Part shown: piece by piece, positions 12,790 to 14,692 of the stretch | Layout of the letters: each line of letters opens with the position of its first letter | Position numbering within the stretch: position 1 is the first letter of the stretch | Made by a program: the position numbers and the translations under genes | The notes under the pieces: model-generated | What the model saw: the letters and a program-made list of their open reading frames with translations, nothing else | Told to the model about the DNA's origin: nothing | The model's database searches: none | NCBI GenBank assembly: GCA_049794535.1 | Contig: JBARCX010000380.1 | Location: forward strand, 1-14,692 | Source of the DNA: JBARCX01 sp049794535 | Lineage (GTDB): Bacteria; Pseudomonadota; Gammaproteobacteria; Xanthomonadales; Rhodanobacteraceae | Direction of reading: 5' to 3' | DNA: 14,692 nucleotides

Positions 12790-14259
12790 ATGGGCATTCA
12801 GCCCAACGAGATGGACGTTCACGTCGTTCCGCATGCGGATGGCGATCCACGCCGGTGGTTTGCGCTTGCCGTTTTGCTTACGGGCGCCTTTTTACCGCCG
12901 CTCGATTTCAATGTCGTGAACCTGGCACTGCCGGCGATCCGGGAGAGTCTTGGCGCCTCATCAAGCGCGGTGCAGTTTGTCATCTCCGCCTATGCTGCCG
13001 CTTATGCGGTATTCCTCATCACGGGTGGGCGGCTGGGCGATCTGTTCGGTCGCAAACGGATGTTTATGCTCGGCGTGGTGGGTTTCACCCTCGCATCCGT
13101 GTTGTGCGGAACAGCCTGGTCGCCGAACGCGCTGATCGCCGGACGCATTCTGCAAGGGTTGATGGCGACGGCCATGGCGCCGCAGGTGTTGGCCTCGATC
13201 CGCGTTCTATTTCCGCCGGTGGAGCAGGGGCGTGCACTGGCGCTTTATGGCGCTACGTTTGGGCTTGCCAATATCTGCGGGCAATTGCTGGGCGGCGTAC
13301 TGGTTTCATCGCATCTGTTTGGACTGACCTGGCAGGTGATCTTTCTGATCAATGTGCCAATCGGGTTGGCCGCGCTGATCGGCAGCGTGTTCTTTCTTGG
13401 TGATTCGCGAGCGGAGCATGCGCAGGGACTCGACGTAGGCGGCGTACTGCTGCTTTCGGCCACGCTGGGTTTGCTGGTTTATCCGCTGGTGGAAGGCCGC
13501 GAAACTGGGTGGCCGCTGTGGATTGTCGCCATGCTTGCTGCATCGCCTGTTGCGTTGTTCGCCTTCATCACCTTTGAGAAGCGGCTTGCGCAGCGAGGTG
13601 GCTCGCCGTTGGTGGAGCTCGCGCTGTTCCGCAATCATGGATTTGTGGTCGGCATCGCCATGGCGGTGGCGTTCTACATGCAGTCGTCATTTTTCCTGAC
13701 GTTCTCGATCTATCTGCAGAACGGCGTGCACATGACGCCGCTCCAAGCAGGGCTCACCACCTTGCCGTATGTTGGTGGTGGCTTTATCGCCTCGCTGGCG
13801 TCGTCGCATCTCATGTATCGCCTGGGAACACGCGCGCTGACCTTGGGCTTCGCGCTGCAGGTGATCGGCTTCGCCATTGTCATGTTTGCAGTGGGCAACG
13901 CGCCGCCAGCTGCATTGAAGATCGGTTTGGCATGTGCAGGCCTGGGTTTCGGCACGGTGATGCCCTCGGTGATCAAGGCCGTTATCGGCGGCATTGATCA
14001 ACGCCACGCGGGGTTGGCCTCAGGCATTGCGATCTCCGCGTTGCAGGTCGGCGCCTCGCTCGGCGTTGCCATCATCGGTGGTGTTTTCTACAGCGCGCTG
14101 GGTGCGGGACATGACCTTGGTGCTTACGCGCATGCGTTTACGCGGGCGCTTGGCTGCAATGTCGTACTGCTGGCACTGGGCGGCGTGTTGTCGCTTTGGC
14201 TGCCCAATGAAAAGCAGTCACACGCCATTGAGCGACTCGAACCACTGGCAGATGTATAG
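12790..14259 (+). CDS. MFS drug exporter, DHA2 (14-TM) family
   Basis: The 489-residue inner-membrane protein should export small toxic molecules by proton antiport. It shows the DHA2 layout. The first helix carries LPPLDFNVVNLALPAI, related to motif D1 (LDxTVVNVALP) of the family. Motif A reads GGRLGDLFGRKRMF between helices 2 and 3. Helix 5 carries a motif-C-like region with GQLLGG. About 14 hydrophobic segments follow across the length, ending at WLPNEKQSH. The frame is open to a TTG at 12682, but AGGAA at 12778-12782 lies 7 bases before the ATG at 12790, so I start there. No membrane-fusion (EmrA-like) or outer-membrane partner is next to it, so it probably works alone. Substrate unknown. 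Its leader carries two inverted repeats that may control it. Confidence 0.92.
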   Translation: MGIQPNEMDVHVVPHADGDPRRWFALAVLLTGAFLPPLDFNVVNLALPAIRESLGASSSAVQFVISAYAAAYAVFLITGGRLGDLFGRKRMFMLGVVGFTLASVLCGTAWSPNALIAGRILQGLMATAMAPQVLASIRVLFPPVEQGRALALYGATFGLANICGQLLGGVLVSSHLFGLTWQVIFLINVPIGLAALIGSVFFLGDSRAEHAQGLDVGGVLLLSATLGLLVYPLVEGRETGWPLWIVAMLAASPVALFAFITFEKRLAQRGGSPLVELALFRNHGFVVGIAMAVAFYMQSSFFLTFSIYLQNGVHMTPLQAGLTTLPYVGGGFIASLASSHLMYRLGTRALTLGFALQVIGFAIVMFAVGNAPPAALKIGLACAGLGFGTVMPSVIKAVIGGIDQRHAGLASGIAISALQVGASLGVAIIGGVFYSALGAGHDLGAYAHAFTRALGCNVVLLALGGVLSLWLPNEKQSHAIERLEPLADV

Positions 14260-14692
14260 CCATGAGGCACGGTAAATCTTCGTTCGACAACAAAATACCG
14301 TCGCGTTCGGCACGCCATGATGTGTCGAGCGTGGCTCCATATCGTATGTCCGATTCGAACCCTTTACACGCGCATTCAGTCGTCATACGTCTTGAACGAT
14401 TCGGCGCGCGGTATCGATCTTGGCAGGCGCAATCGTTACTTTCTGCAGGTTATACGCATGGGCCTCATGCGCTAGTCGATGCGTCTGTCGATGCACCCAC
14501 AGTCACCCACATGTTTGCATGCGCCTGGAACGACCAGCTACCTGCCGAGCTGTTTCAGTACCCAGGATGGGATGCAAATGTCACCGACGCCACTTGTCGC
14601 TTGAGTGTGCCGTTTATCCCCTGGAGAGCACAGAGTCTCTTTTCATGATCTGCATGGCCCGCGCCGAGATCTGTTTGCGCGCAGGGCAAGAA
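14260..14692. other. 433 bases downstream of the MFS gene without a convincing gene
   Basis: A 128-codon plus-strand frame runs from an ATG at 14262, three bases after the MFS stop, to 14648. It lacks a ribosome site, has no recognised domain and no marked codon bias, so I do not call it a gene; the chance that it is one is perhaps one in five. It contains two similar octapeptides (WQAQSLLS and WRAQSLFS), which is probably chance. The minus strand offers nothing better. The end of the window may be the upstream region of a gene outside. Confidence 0.4.

Noticed and set aside
14262..14648. 128-codon frame just after the MFS gene
   Set aside because: Close to the MFS stop but without ribosome site, domain or codon bias; kept only as a note.

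Overview
This window looks like part of a chromosome from a gammaproteobacterium of the Lysobacterales (Xanthomonadales), most probably the Rhodanobacteraceae (Dyella-like). The basis is the AhpC/AhpF protein type, the moderately high GC content, and small secreted and MASE1-type proteins of a Xanthomonad flavour. The assignment is by recognition only, as no search was run. There are no RNA genes, no CRISPR array, no insertion sequence and no phage genes. It reads as ordinary chromosomal housekeeping and accessory DNA with unusually roomy, hairpin-rich intergenic gaps.

Layout. 1-1123 (minus): the 5' part of ahpF and the whole of ahpC, a peroxide-detoxifying pair. Two tandem hairpins lie between the genes, and a possible OxyR-type operator lies upstream of ahpC. 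1262-2104 (minus): an exported alpha/beta hydrolase. 2241-2780 (plus): a very acidic protein of unknown function. 3019-4485 (plus): a phytoene-desaturase-family FAD oxidoreductase. 4713-5654 (plus): a GhrA-type 2-hydroxyacid dehydrogenase, convergent with a small conserved protein at 5694-5939 (minus). 6353-7306 (minus): a PAPS-dependent sulfotransferase. 7580-8767 (minus): a membrane diguanylate cyclase without an I-site. 8908-9204 (minus): a small membrane protein. 9502-10026 (plus): a small secreted protein. 10070-11662 (minus): a MASE1 membrane sensor whose C-terminus looks like a decayed histidine-kinase ATPase domain. 11663-12789: about 1.1 kb without a convincing gene but with several inverted repeats. 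12790-14259 (plus): a 14-TM (DHA2-type) MFS exporter. 14260-14692: no convincing gene.

Working together. Only ahpC-ahpF form a clear functional unit: AhpF reduces AhpC, which reduces peroxides. The other genes stand alone, on mixed strands with gaps of 40-1100 bp, and I see no multi-gene system. The two signalling proteins (the diguanylate cyclase and the MASE1 protein) have no partner response regulators nearby. The least explained material is the non-coding DNA. At least five gaps (394-559, 4486-4697, 5940-6352, 11663-12681 and the MFS leader) each hold two closely spaced inverted repeats of unrelated sequence, mostly without the T-run of a standard terminator. I found no strong evidence of a new biological system. 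The degenerate sensor kinase, the 81-residue conserved protein and the structured gaps are the best leads.
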